NCBI GenBank assembly: GCA_021323895.1
Contig: JAJPKD010000170.1
Coordinates: 1 to 39,041 of the forward strand
Direction: 5' to 3'
Source: Acidobacteriota bacterium
GTDB taxonomy: Bacteria; Acidobacteriota; Blastocatellia; Pyrinomonadales; Pyrinomonadaceae
Length of the DNA: 39,041 nucleotides
Under the pieces are notes generated by a model. It was given only the letters and a program-made list of their open reading frames with translations. It did not search any database and had not been told where the DNA came from. This document shows positions 32,315 through 39,041 of this stretch, piece after piece. Both the position numbers and the translations under genes were made by a program. Positions within the stretch are counted from its first letter, which is position 1. Every line of letters starts with the position of its first letter.

Positions 32315-32946
32315 CCCTTGCTTTCCAAAAAAGGCATCACAATATCCATGACCAACTGCTGAGTTTGCTTAACTGAACCGCGCGCGTCAATCACGCGCAC
32401 GCGTTCCGGATCGGATTTTGCGATCTCCAAGTATGCTGCACGCACCCGTTCATGAAACTCCGAGTGTTCACGATCAAGCCGATCGCTGTGCTTCGCTTTG
32501 GTTCGACGCCGCGTGCGGACCGCCGACTCGGCCACCGGCAAATCGAACAGCAAAGTCAGATCGGGCATCAATCCGTCCGTGGCCAGTTGCACAATTTCCT
32601 GAATCAGTTCTGGGCTAAAACCGCGGCCTGAGCCCTGGTAAGCAACGGTAGCGTCCGCATAACGATCGGATAAAACGATCTTGTTCGCTTCAATCGCGGG
32701 AGACAGCAGCGTTCGCACATGCTGAGCCCGATCGGCCGCGAACACCAGTAGCTCGGTGAGCGGATCAACTTGCTCCTTCACATCCAACAAAACTGCCCGT
32801 AGCCGCTGGCCCAACGGCGTGCCGCCCGGCTCGCGCGTGGTCACCACCTCCAACCAGCGCACGCGCAGCTCACTCGCCAGCAGACGAAGCTGCGTAGATT
32901 TTCCGCAACCGTCTATGCCTTCGAAAGTGATAAAGACCCCGGCCAT
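32296..32946 (-). CDS. tmk: Thymidylate kinase
   Basis: Phosphorylates dTMP to dTDP. 216 residues. P-loop FEGIDGCGKSTQ (8-19), TREPGGTPLGQRLR (about 37-50), LSDRYADATVAYQGSGRG (about 91-108, D-R-Y motif), and the Arg-rich lid RRRTKAKHSDRLDRE. Lies 23 bases after hfq in the same direction. Its 3' end carries heptamer repeats. Confidence 0.95.
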   Translation of the reverse strand: MAGVFITFEGIDGCGKSTQLRLLASELRVRWLEVVTTREPGGTPLGQRLRAVLLDVKEQVDPLTELLVFAADRAQHVRTLLSPAIEANKIVLSDRYADATVAYQGSGRGFSPELIQEIVQLATDGLMPDLTLLFDLPVAESAVRTRRRTKAKHSDRLDREHSEFHERVRAAYLEIAKSDPERVRVIDARGSVKQTQQLVMDIVMPFLESKGLSANG

Positions 32947-32969
32947 TGATTCAGAAACCTGTGAGAATT

Positions 32970-33254
32970 CTAAACGGCGGGTGGTTCGTTTCCTTCGGGA
33001 GGATCGGGTGCAACTGAGGTATGGCGCAGCTCGCCGGTTTGGCGCCGCGCTTGCGCGATAGTCGAGATGGCGTGCTTAAAAATCAATTGATCCTGCGCGC
33101 CGGTTTCCAGCAGCAATGAAAATTTATCGAAGCTCTTGATGCGTCCCAGGAGTTTCGCGCCGTTCACCAGATAGATTGTTACTGTTACTTTCTCGCGACG
33201 GGCGAGATTCAGAAAACCATCCTGGATGTTCTGTGGGACTGGCTTTGAGTCCAC
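32970..33254 (-). CDS. hfq: RNA chaperone Hfq
   Basis: 94 residues from GTG 33254. The Sm1 region NIQDGFLNLARREKVTVTIYLVNGAKLLGRIKSFDKFSLLLE and the Sm2 motif QLIFKHAISTI (Y/F-K-H) are clear. Hfq forms a hexameric ring that pairs small RNAs with mRNAs. The C-terminal tail (QARRQTGELRHTSVAPDPPEGNEPPAV) is short and acidic/proline-rich. It follows miaA, the same miaA-hfq order seen in proteobacteria, with an 86-base gap. Confidence 0.95.
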   Translation of the reverse strand: MDSKPVPQNIQDGFLNLARREKVTVTIYLVNGAKLLGRIKSFDKFSLLLETGAQDQLIFKHAISTIAQARRQTGELRHTSVAPDPPEGNEPPAV

Positions 33255-33340
33255 CTAACTGTTCCTTCGTTCCGGTTGATGGAATTAGCGACGCTCAGAG
33301 TATAACAGCCGTGCATAGCTTACAAGAGATTTTCTTCATT

Positions 33341-34357
33341 CTAAGCCGCAGCGGACTCTGCCGTAAGAAGCTCGATCACCTTCGTCTGCACACCAACGTC
33401 GTCGCCAAACCCATCGACCCATTCGACGCCGGGCTCTCGACGAAACCAGGTTAGCTGCCGCTTGGCGTAATGACGCACGTCGAGCTTTGTTTGTTCGAGG
33501 GCGCTCGCGAGATCGCGCTGGCCGGTCAGGTACTCCACGACGCGACGATAACCGTGGGCGCCGAGTGCGCTCGAGTTAACCGGCACGCCGCGGCTGAGAA
33601 GATCGCGAACCTCTTCGACCAGGCCCGACGCAAAGTGACCTTCGGTCCGCGCGTTGATTCGACGGTACAACTCGGCACGCGGCGGGTTCAATGCAATGAC
33701 GCGAATGCGTCTGGCGAGTGTTGGCGGTTCAGGCCGAGCAGGTCTTTGGTCTGAAATGCGCTCACCAGTTTGCAGATAGAATTCGATCGCTCGCTGGACG
33801 CGTGGCCAATCGCGAGCGTTTAAGTTCTCGGCTTCCTTAGGATCGAATCTCCGCAGAATTCGATGAAGCCGCCCAGGCCCGTATCGCTCGCGCGATTTCG
33901 TTAGCCGCGCGCGCAAATCTTCATCAGTCTGCGGGCTCGGGAAGAAAGGCTGTCGCAGCGCTCGTAGATAAAATCCAGTGCCGCCAACCAGAATCGCAAC
34001 ATGCTCACGGGATTCGATCTCGTCAATTTTGTCGATGGCTGCGCGCGCCCAATCGGCAGCGGTGAAAGTGACCTGAGGCGGAACAAAATCGATTAAATGA
34101 TGAGGGATACCGCGGCGCTCTTCGAGTGGAACTTTCGCTGTGGCAATCTCAATCTCCTGATAGACCTGAACGGAATCGCAGTTGATGATTTCGCCGTTGA
34201 GATGCAGCGCAATCTGAATTCCGAGTTCACTCTTGCCGGAAGCTGTTGGTCCGACGATCGCGATGATGTGGCGCAAATTGGCAATTTGCGCTTCATCGGT
34301 TGGCTCACAGCTTGCAGAAGTGTTTGGCGATTCTTCCGTCACGGCAAAGCGACGCAA
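33341..34357 (-). CDS. miaA: tRNA dimethylallyltransferase
   Basis: Adds a dimethylallyl group to A37 of tRNAs reading codons that start with U. Up to 338 residues from TTG 34357; GTG at 34342 or a TTG closer to the P-loop are alternatives, and none has a convincing RBS. P-loop IVGPTASGKSELG (34-46), NCDSVQVYQEIEIATAK (about 59-75), and PHHLID are family blocks, and ARDWPRVQRAIEFYLQTG and YAKRQLTWFR complete the pattern. The first about 25 residues are not conserved and overlap a palindromic repeat. Uses DMAPP, linking it to the MEP pathway genes on the other strand. Confidence 0.93.
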   Translation of the reverse strand: MRRFAVTEESPNTSASCEPTDEAQIANLRHIIAIVGPTASGKSELGIQIALHLNGEIINCDSVQVYQEIEIATAKVPLEERRGIPHHLIDFVPPQVTFTAADWARAAIDKIDEIESREHVAILVGGTGFYLRALRQPFFPSPQTDEDLRARLTKSRERYGPGRLHRILRRFDPKEAENLNARDWPRVQRAIEFYLQTGERISDQRPARPEPPTLARRIRVIALNPPRAELYRRINARTEGHFASGLVEEVRDLLSRGVPVNSSALGAHGYRRVVEYLTGQRDLASALEQTKLDVRHYAKRQLTWFRREPGVEWVDGFGDDVGVQTKVIELLTAESAAA

Positions 34358-34371
34358 ATTAGCAATTTGTG
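34271..34371. repeat. Pair of related palindromes at the miaA start
   Basis: A perfect 21-base palindrome (34271-34291, arms GCGCAAATTG and CAATTTGCGC around one G) and a near-perfect 19-base copy (34353-34371, arms CGCAAATTA and CAATTTGTG) lie about 80 bases apart. The first is inside the miaA coding region; the second covers its predicted TTG start. Shared core GCAAATT-NGCAATTTG. Could be operators or small hairpin repeats. Confidence 0.7.
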
Positions 34372-34464
34372 TTACTGCCCGATGATAAGCCGAATCAGAA
34401 TCACGAGCCAGATGACGAGAAGTAAACCGAGCGCTCCGATGATTTGATTGCGGGAGAAGCGCAT
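34372..34464 (-). CDS. 30-residue single-helix membrane peptide
   Basis: Starts nine bases after the stop of the SpoIID-like gene and ends just before the miaA start palindrome. The product has a basic start (MRFSRNQ) followed by one strongly hydrophobic helix (IIGALGLLLVIWLVILIRLI) and a short GQ end. Positive charges at the N-terminus favour an N-in membrane orientation. It is below the length limit of usual gene finding. Coding status is supported by position in the operon and by the non-random hydrophobic profile; no strong RBS is visible, so translational coupling is likely. Function unknown. Confidence 0.5.
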   Translation of the reverse strand: MRFSRNQIIGALGLLLVIWLVILIRLIIGQ

Positions 34465-34473
34465 GCGCGAGGC

Positions 34474-36867
34474 CTAGTACATTCTGGTGAGTTCGATCCC
34501 GGTGTAGTACGTTTTCAGAATCTGTTCGACGTTCAAGCCTTGCTTAGCCAGACCATAAGCGCCGAACTGGCACATGCCGACGCCGTGGCCCCAGCCGCGT
34601 CCCGTAAAGATGAATGACGCCACGCGATTGTTATCGTCATAGACGCGATCGATTACGAAGAGTTGTTCTTTCAAGCCAAGCGCGGAACGAATGCGGCCGC
34701 CGCGAACATGCGCGATGCCTTGAGTGCCCACGACTTCCAAATCGATGACCCGTCGCGATGTGCCTTGCCTGGCAATTCGCAAATCGGTGATGGCTCCGAT
34801 GCCGCGAACAGATCTTCCCAATCGCTGTTGCACCGCGCCCAGGTTCAGCTGCGCCGTCCAGTTGCTGAGGGAAGAGAAGCGATCGGCAGCGGCTCCGTTG
34901 TTGGCGGGCCGGACCTCGAGGTAATCAACCTCGCCCTTGGCATCAACGTGGAAGGTGACTGGCTCACCGCCGACCAGGGCGATCGTCTTCATCTGATAGA
35001 GATTTTCACCGAACTGGCGGAAGAGAAATGCGCGATTGCTCACGGCGATCGGGAGATCTTTGCCCTTATTCGACTTGAGCATCATCACGCCGCTCGCCGC
35101 GGGCCGGGTCGTGCCTTTTTGCAGCGCCAGCAAATTTTTTGATTCCAGCATGCGGGCGATTGCGTGCAGCACGCGCGCGCGAGGCATCGTCTCTTTCGGC
35201 CGCAGGGTCGCGTCCGCGAACAACGAGAGTACGCCATCGCGCAGCAACATCGCCACGTCGGCGCGATTCGGCGACGGCACTTCGCCGCCATCGCGGAAGG
35301 TGAGCAGGTAGTCAGCATCGGCGTTGCTTAGCAACGTATCGGCGCGCGCGTCGGAATAGACCGCAGCGACCAACGCGCTAGCAAAGGCCGGCGCTTTCGT
35401 CGCGTCATCTGGTGCTTTGAATGACGAGTTGCGATTGAGCCGTGCCAGAACGTTCAGCCACCCTCGCACTTCCGATTCCGAAACGTGAGATGACAGCCAC
35501 GAACTGGAGATCTTATCGAGCGGCAGATCGAAACCGGTGACGCTCAAAAGCGCTGCATCGCGCGCGTAAATCAAATCCTGCTCGTCTTTGATCTCGAAAA
35601 TGTCGCGCGAACTTCTGATGGTGAACGGCGCAAAGGCAGACTTGCCTTCGGCTGCGCATTCACGGCCGCGCAGATAAGGAATATCTTCGTTGAAAATATT
35701 TCCCGCGTCTTCGGTCCGGCCCCCGCAAGTCGAAGTGTACAGTGCGTTGATGGGCTCGCCGTTGTAAGTTGCGATGACGCCACGCGTTTCATCGACCGCG
35801 CGCGAAGTCAGCGACGTTTCGCTGCTGAGTCCGCGATATACCTGTGAGCGCGTCGTTGGCAGCAAATCGAAACCTTCCGACCCGAACTGGCCGCGGTTCT
35901 TCACGGCATAAGTTCGCGCGGCAATCGCTTGCGCTTTCAGGGCCTCCAGCGCGGGATAAGAAAGTTCATTCGGAACGACGCCGCGAACGTAATCTTCCAA
36001 GCCAATCACATTCACGACTGTGACACTGCCGTGCGTGTTCGCAAAGACTTCGATCCTGCCGCGATAAGGTTTGTCATTGAAGCGGACCGGCGAGTTCTTC
36101 TCGTCCGACGAAGCGAAAACCAGCGGTGCGCTCGAACGCAGCGTCGGTGCCGCGCCGCGCGCGAAAGCGATGACCTCGCGACTCGACGATAACGCGCGGG
36201 AAGTTAATTTCAGTTTGCTGGGTGAAGTCGAGGCTTTCGCCGTCTGAGATGCATCGGTTTTCGCGCTTGGTTGATTTACCGGACTGGCTTCTTTGGTTGA
36301 GAGCACTTCGAAGCCGGCGTCATCAAGTTTTGCTTTGGTGTCTTCAACCTCAGCTCGTGTCTGTTTCGTGATTATTACTTTCCACTTGTCGCCGTCCGCG
36401 ACCGCGCGAGCTTCTTCGCCTGCGGTTAGCCGGACGGACTCAATCAGCCGCTCGGCATCGTCGCGAATAAGCGAATCAGCAAGTTCCAAATCGTACGCGC
36501 GATCAGTTAACCGCGTCGGCGACAACATGCGAGATTCGACGCGCACACGAGTTGCATCGAGCGGTTGAGCTTCGTCACTGAAATCCGACACGCTCAAGAG
36601 CTTGGCGGTAGTCAAGATCGTGGCCGCGCTCGTGCCCGTCGATAGCGCGATGCGCATGACCGGCTCGTTCGACGTTGCAGAGTCAACCTCGGTTGAGGTG
36701 CGGACGACCGAACTGGAGTCAGCTGGCCATGTGCGCGAAGCTTTTTCGGATTTTGAGTCGGATGAAGGTTGTTGCTGTTGAGCTGAGGCGAGTCGAAACA
36801 GGCCGAGGGACGACGAAGCGAAACTGGCGACAAGCAAAAGGATCGCGGGTCTGCTGATGAACTTCAT
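34474..36867 (-). CDS. SpoIID/LytB-domain secreted protein with large insertion
   Basis: 797 residues with a signal peptide (residues 1-29, ending LASA). Residues 160-195 (DKWKVIITKQTRAEVEDTKAKL and following) look like a SPOR peptidoglycan-binding domain. The SpoIID lytic transglycosylase core begins near residue 268: YRGRIEVF, then GLEDYVRGVVPNELSYPALEALKAQAIAARTYA with catalytic-type Glu301, and STCGGRTEDAG at 379-389. Its last block, GRGWGHGVGMCQFGAYGLAKQG, is only reached at about 756. The 350 residues between include an SLH-like repeat (NRADVAMLLRDGVLSLFAD, RPKETMPRARVLHAIARML, about 533-574). The usual core is about 300 residues, so this is a composite protein acting on denuded glycan strands. 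Confidence 0.85.
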   Translation of the reverse strand: MKFISRPAILLLVASFASSSLGLFRLASAQQQQPSSDSKSEKASRTWPADSSSVVRTSTEVDSATSNEPVMRIALSTGTSAATILTTAKLLSVSDFSDEAQPLDATRVRVESRMLSPTRLTDRAYDLELADSLIRDDAERLIESVRLTAGEEARAVADGDKWKVIITKQTRAEVEDTKAKLDDAGFEVLSTKEASPVNQPSAKTDASQTAKASTSPSKLKLTSRALSSSREVIAFARGAAPTLRSSAPLVFASSDEKNSPVRFNDKPYRGRIEVFANTHGSVTVVNVIGLEDYVRGVVPNELSYPALEALKAQAIAARTYAVKNRGQFGSEGFDLLPTTRSQVYRGLSSETSLTSRAVDETRGVIATYNGEPINALYTSTCGGRTEDAGNIFNEDIPYLRGRECAAEGKSAFAPFTIRSSRDIFEIKDEQDLIYARDAALLSVTGFDLPLDKISSSWLSSHVSESEVRGWLNVLARLNRNSSFKAPDDATKAPAFASALVAAVYSDARADTLLSNADADYLLTFRDGGEVPSPNRADVAMLLRDGVLSLFADATLRPKETMPRARVLHAIARMLESKNLLALQKGTTRPAASGVMMLKSNKGKDLPIAVSNRAFLFRQFGENLYQMKTIALVGGEPVTFHVDAKGEVDYLEVRPANNGAAADRFSSLSNWTAQLNLGAVQQRLGRSVRGIGAITDLRIARQGTSRRVIDLEVVGTQGIAHVRGGRIRSALGLKEQLFVIDRVYDDNNRVASFIFTGRGWGHGVGMCQFGAYGLAKQGLNVEQILKTYYTGIELTRMY

Positions 36868-36959
36868 TTCGATGGTAACTGCGCGAAAAGGGAGGGCAGG
36901 CCGGGCGGGCCATAGTTATCTTACTACATCCGGCGCAGCTTTAGGATAGTAATGTTTTG

Positions 36960-38096
36960 TCATCGACCCGTATTCAAAGCCGCATTGGCGAGCGAATGAA
37001 AGTCTCGACGTACCTGGTTGATATTGGCAAAGGGCAGGGAACGATTGTGCGTTCGATTTGTAAGAAGGATGAAGACGCGTTGAGCCGCCGGATCGATCCA
37101 GCAACTAGTTCCCGTGAATCCCGTGTGACCAAAAGCATTCGGAGGCAAGGCTGATCCAGCGGTCGAGTCTGTTGTCGCCGCAAGCTGCCACCCGAACGAC
37201 CGTGCCTCATTCAAACCTGAAGTCATGTTCTCCTGAAATAATTGACACGTCTCGGGCGAGAGCAGCTCAGATTGTTCGGCGATGAATTGATTCGCAAGAC
37301 GCAGAGTGTCGCCTACGCTTGCAAACAAGCCTGCATGACCGGCCGCGCCGCCCAGAAAATGTGCGTTTCCGACATGGACTTCGCCCCAAATAACATCGTT
37401 GCGCCAATCTTTGTAAGAACCAGCCGCGAAGTCACGCTCGCACATGTCACGTTCATAATTGTTGCCCGATTCGCAGGCTGCGATTCCAGTCTGCATCGCG
37501 CTCGCGGGGTTGAAGAAACTGTGCTCGAGTTTTAGCCGTTCGAAGATTTCACGCTGCGCCAGTTCTGCCAGAGAACCCTTTGTCAATCGTTGCAGAAGGA
37601 GTCCCAGCACGATGAAACCCAGATCGCTGTAAACAACTCGCTCGCCGGATCGATATTCGAGCGGCTCGTTCGCGATCGCGTCCAATACGTCCTCTTTTGT
37701 TTGCGCGAGAAGATAGAGCGGGCGCCATGCGGGCAAGCCCGAAGTGTGAGTTAATAGTTGTCGAATTGTGATGTGACACTTGTCTGCCCGGTCGAATTCG
37801 TGCAGATGATCCGCGATGCGATCGTCGAGCTTCAATTCGCGCTTTTCTGCTCGTGTTGCGCAGAGAAGCCCAGTGACGAGCGGTTTTGTCAGCGAAGCGA
37901 GATCATAAATTGTTTGCAGAGTGGCGGGATGGTTCTCAGGCGTGATCACCGCATCGCCCAAAGCACCGGCGAAGAGTGGTTTGCCATGTTCGGCAACAAC
38001 GTAAACTGCGGAAGGGAAGTCGCCGGCGTCGATTCGGGAACGAAGGAATTCGGAGATCGTCCGGTTCGATGGAGTTTCGGAAGGCGATAACATCAT
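36960..38096 (-). CDS. Serine hydrolase, class C beta-lactamase/esterase fold
   Basis: 378 residues, no clear signal peptide. Active-site motifs of the beta-lactamase/penicillin-binding superfamily are all present: S68-L-T-K71 (SxxK), Y156-S-D158 in place of Y-x-N, and HTG at 324-326. HTSGLP (117-122) and GAAGHAGLFAS are further family blocks. Members include esterases, D-amino-acid peptidases and cell-wall modifying enzymes; true beta-lactamases have a signal peptide, so resistance is not implied. Ends 92 bases upstream of the SpoIID-like gene, in the same direction. Confidence 0.88.
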   Translation of the reverse strand: MMLSPSETPSNRTISEFLRSRIDAGDFPSAVYVVAEHGKPLFAGALGDAVITPENHPATLQTIYDLASLTKPLVTGLLCATRAEKRELKLDDRIADHLHEFDRADKCHITIRQLLTHTSGLPAWRPLYLLAQTKEDVLDAIANEPLEYRSGERVVYSDLGFIVLGLLLQRLTKGSLAELAQREIFERLKLEHSFFNPASAMQTGIAACESGNNYERDMCERDFAAGSYKDWRNDVIWGEVHVGNAHFLGGAAGHAGLFASVGDTLRLANQFIAEQSELLSPETCQLFQENMTSGLNEARSFGWQLAATTDSTAGSALPPNAFGHTGFTGTSCWIDPAAQRVFILLTNRTHNRSLPFANINQVRRDFHSLANAALNTGR

Positions 38097-38111
38097 CCCA
38101 CGACGAATTCG

Positions 38112-39041
38112 TCAGGCTTTTTGCAGCAGCGAGCCCGCGCCGATGCGCACCGTGTGCGCGTGAATTTGTTCCAGGGTTTGCAGGGCGAGCGACAATGCTC
38201 GGCGACCGTCGTCACCCGAAACCACAGGCCGTGAGTTAGTCATCGCCGATTGGAGAAACGATTCAATCTCGGCGCGAAGTGGCTCGACGTTGTTTACTTC
38301 GAGAACGTTGGTGTTCACGCCGGGCCAGGGACTCATAGCCGACGCTGCGAGGCTGCTGATCGACGCATAGTTGTTCGCGTAATCGACCGCGACGTAATCG
38401 CGTGGTTGAAAGAAGCGCATCTTGCGGATTCGTTCGGTGCCTACGCGCGACGCAGTGATGTTGGCGACCGCGCCCGTCTCGAATTCGATGCGTGCGTTGG
38501 CCGCATCGACGCGGTTCGTGAGAATGGGAATGCCAACCGCGTGGACGCTCGCCACGCCAACCTCTTCACCCACGAGCCACTGCACGATGTCGAGATCGTG
38601 AATCATCAAGTCGAGCACTACGTCGATGTCCAACGAACGCGCGGTGAATTGACCGACGCGATGAATCTCGAAATAGACCGGATTCTTGACGTACGGGTGC
38701 AGCGCGACGAGAGCTGGGTTGAATCTTTCGGCGTGACCAACCTGAAGAGTCGCAGCTCCCTTCGTGGCTGCCTCAATCATTCGATCCGCTTCGTCGAGGG
38801 TGCGCGAAATCGGCTTCTCAACCAGGACATGCGTGCCGGCCTCGAGAAACGCACAACCAATTTCACAGTGCGACTCAGTTGGCACGGCCAGGCTAACGGC
38901 ATCGACTTTCCCGATGAGCCCGCGCCAATCGGTGAGCGCTTCCACGTGCCATTCGTCGGCGATTCGTTCGGCGCGCTTCGGGTCGATGTCACACACGCCG
39001 ACGAGTTGCGCTTTGCCTTCGGCAGTAAGTGCCGCATGCAG
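38112..39041 (-). CDS. Gfo/Idh/MocA family oxidoreductase (5' end outside window)
   Basis: At least 309 residues; the frame continues past the right edge, so the Rossmann glycine loop and start codon are not seen. The first visible residues LHAALTAEGKAQLVGVCDIDPKRAERIA are the second strand of the NAD(P) domain. VSLAVPTESHCEIGCAFLEAGTHVLVEKPIS contains the E-K-P motif whose Lys is catalytic. HAERFNPALVAL and DVVLDLMIHDLDIVQWLVGEE (H-D-x-D) follow. Such proteins oxidise sugars, often UDP-linked, or myo-inositol. The stop lies 15 bases before the serine hydrolase gene, so they may be co-transcribed. Confidence 0.9.
   Translation of the reverse strand: MHAALTAEGKAQLVGVCDIDPKRAERIADEWHVEALTDWRGLIGKVDAVSLAVPTESHCEIGCAFLEAGTHVLVEKPISRTLDEADRMIEAATKGAATLQVGHAERFNPALVALHPYVKNPVYFEIHRVGQFTARSLDIDVVLDLMIHDLDIVQWLVGEEVGVASVHAVGIPILTNRVDAANARIEFETGAVANITASRVGTERIRKMRFFQPRDYVAVDYANNYASISSLAASAMSPWPGVNTNVLEVNNVEPLRAEIESFLQSAMTNSRPVVSGDDGRRALSLALQTLEQIHAHTVRIGAGSLLQKA

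Noticed and set aside
36960-38096. Antibiotic-resistance beta-lactamase
   Set aside because: Has the superfamily motifs but lacks an export signal and carries Y-S-D instead of Y-x-N; a general serine hydrolase is more likely.

Overview
The window looks like a chromosomal core region of a Gram-negative bacterium, most likely an acidobacterium of the Blastocatellia (subdivision 4). That placement is inference. It rests on moderate-to-high GC, frequent GTG/TTG starts, the mix of envelope genes, leader arrays of seven-base repeats, and a radical-SAM protein of the kind tied to membrane-spanning lipids. I see no phage, insertion sequence, CRISPR array or integrase.

Layout. 1-2160: tail of a small coiled-coil gene overlapping zapA, a small secreted protein, a probable 6S RNA, and a YmdB-type phosphoesterase behind a heptanucleotide repeat array. 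2190-4128: a divergent pair, a hotdog thioesterase and a secreted HExxH protein. 4216-9291: a catabolic block with a biotin-dependent carboxyltransferase, a small secreted protein, AtuA split into two genes, and an enoyl-CoA hydratase-like protein. A B12-dependent acyl-CoA mutase, as large and small subunits, converges on it from the minus strand (9275-11373). Its active-site residues fit isobutyryl-CoA mutase better than methylmalonyl-CoA mutase. 11564-12229 (minus): an FtsB/DivIC-like protein and a possible 55-residue basic ORF. 12711-14747: a large radical-SAM protein resembling tetraether/membrane-spanning lipid synthases, followed by a clear terminator. 14894-17324: rpsU, then surE-pcm-dedA. 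17427-17503: tRNA-Pro(CGG).

17558-20543 (minus): penicillin acylase family protein then thpR. 20679-22936: a predicted outer-membrane protein and two tandem VTT/DedA-like membrane proteins. 22919-23761 (minus): a DnaQ-like exonuclease. 23808-31168: pyrE-truA, then uppS-cdsA-(Coa1-like)-dxr-rseP-ispG, which joins lipid-carrier, phospholipid and isoprenoid synthesis with envelope-stress proteolysis. 31182-36867 (minus, transcribed right to left): SpoIID-like, a 30-residue membrane peptide, miaA, hfq, tmk, holB. 36960-39041 (minus): a class C beta-lactamase-fold hydrolase and a Gfo/Idh/MocA oxidoreductase running off the window.

A possible common thread is branched-chain acyl-CoA metabolism (leucine/terpene-type carboxylase, AtuA, hydratase, isobutyryl-CoA-type mutase) next to an enzyme that may join lipid tails. 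Blastocatellia are known for iso-branched fatty acids and iso-diabolic acid, so the link is attractive, but it is inference. The other recurrent oddity is a family of seven-base tandem repeats, often as inverted arrays just before start codons, and once inside a coding region.
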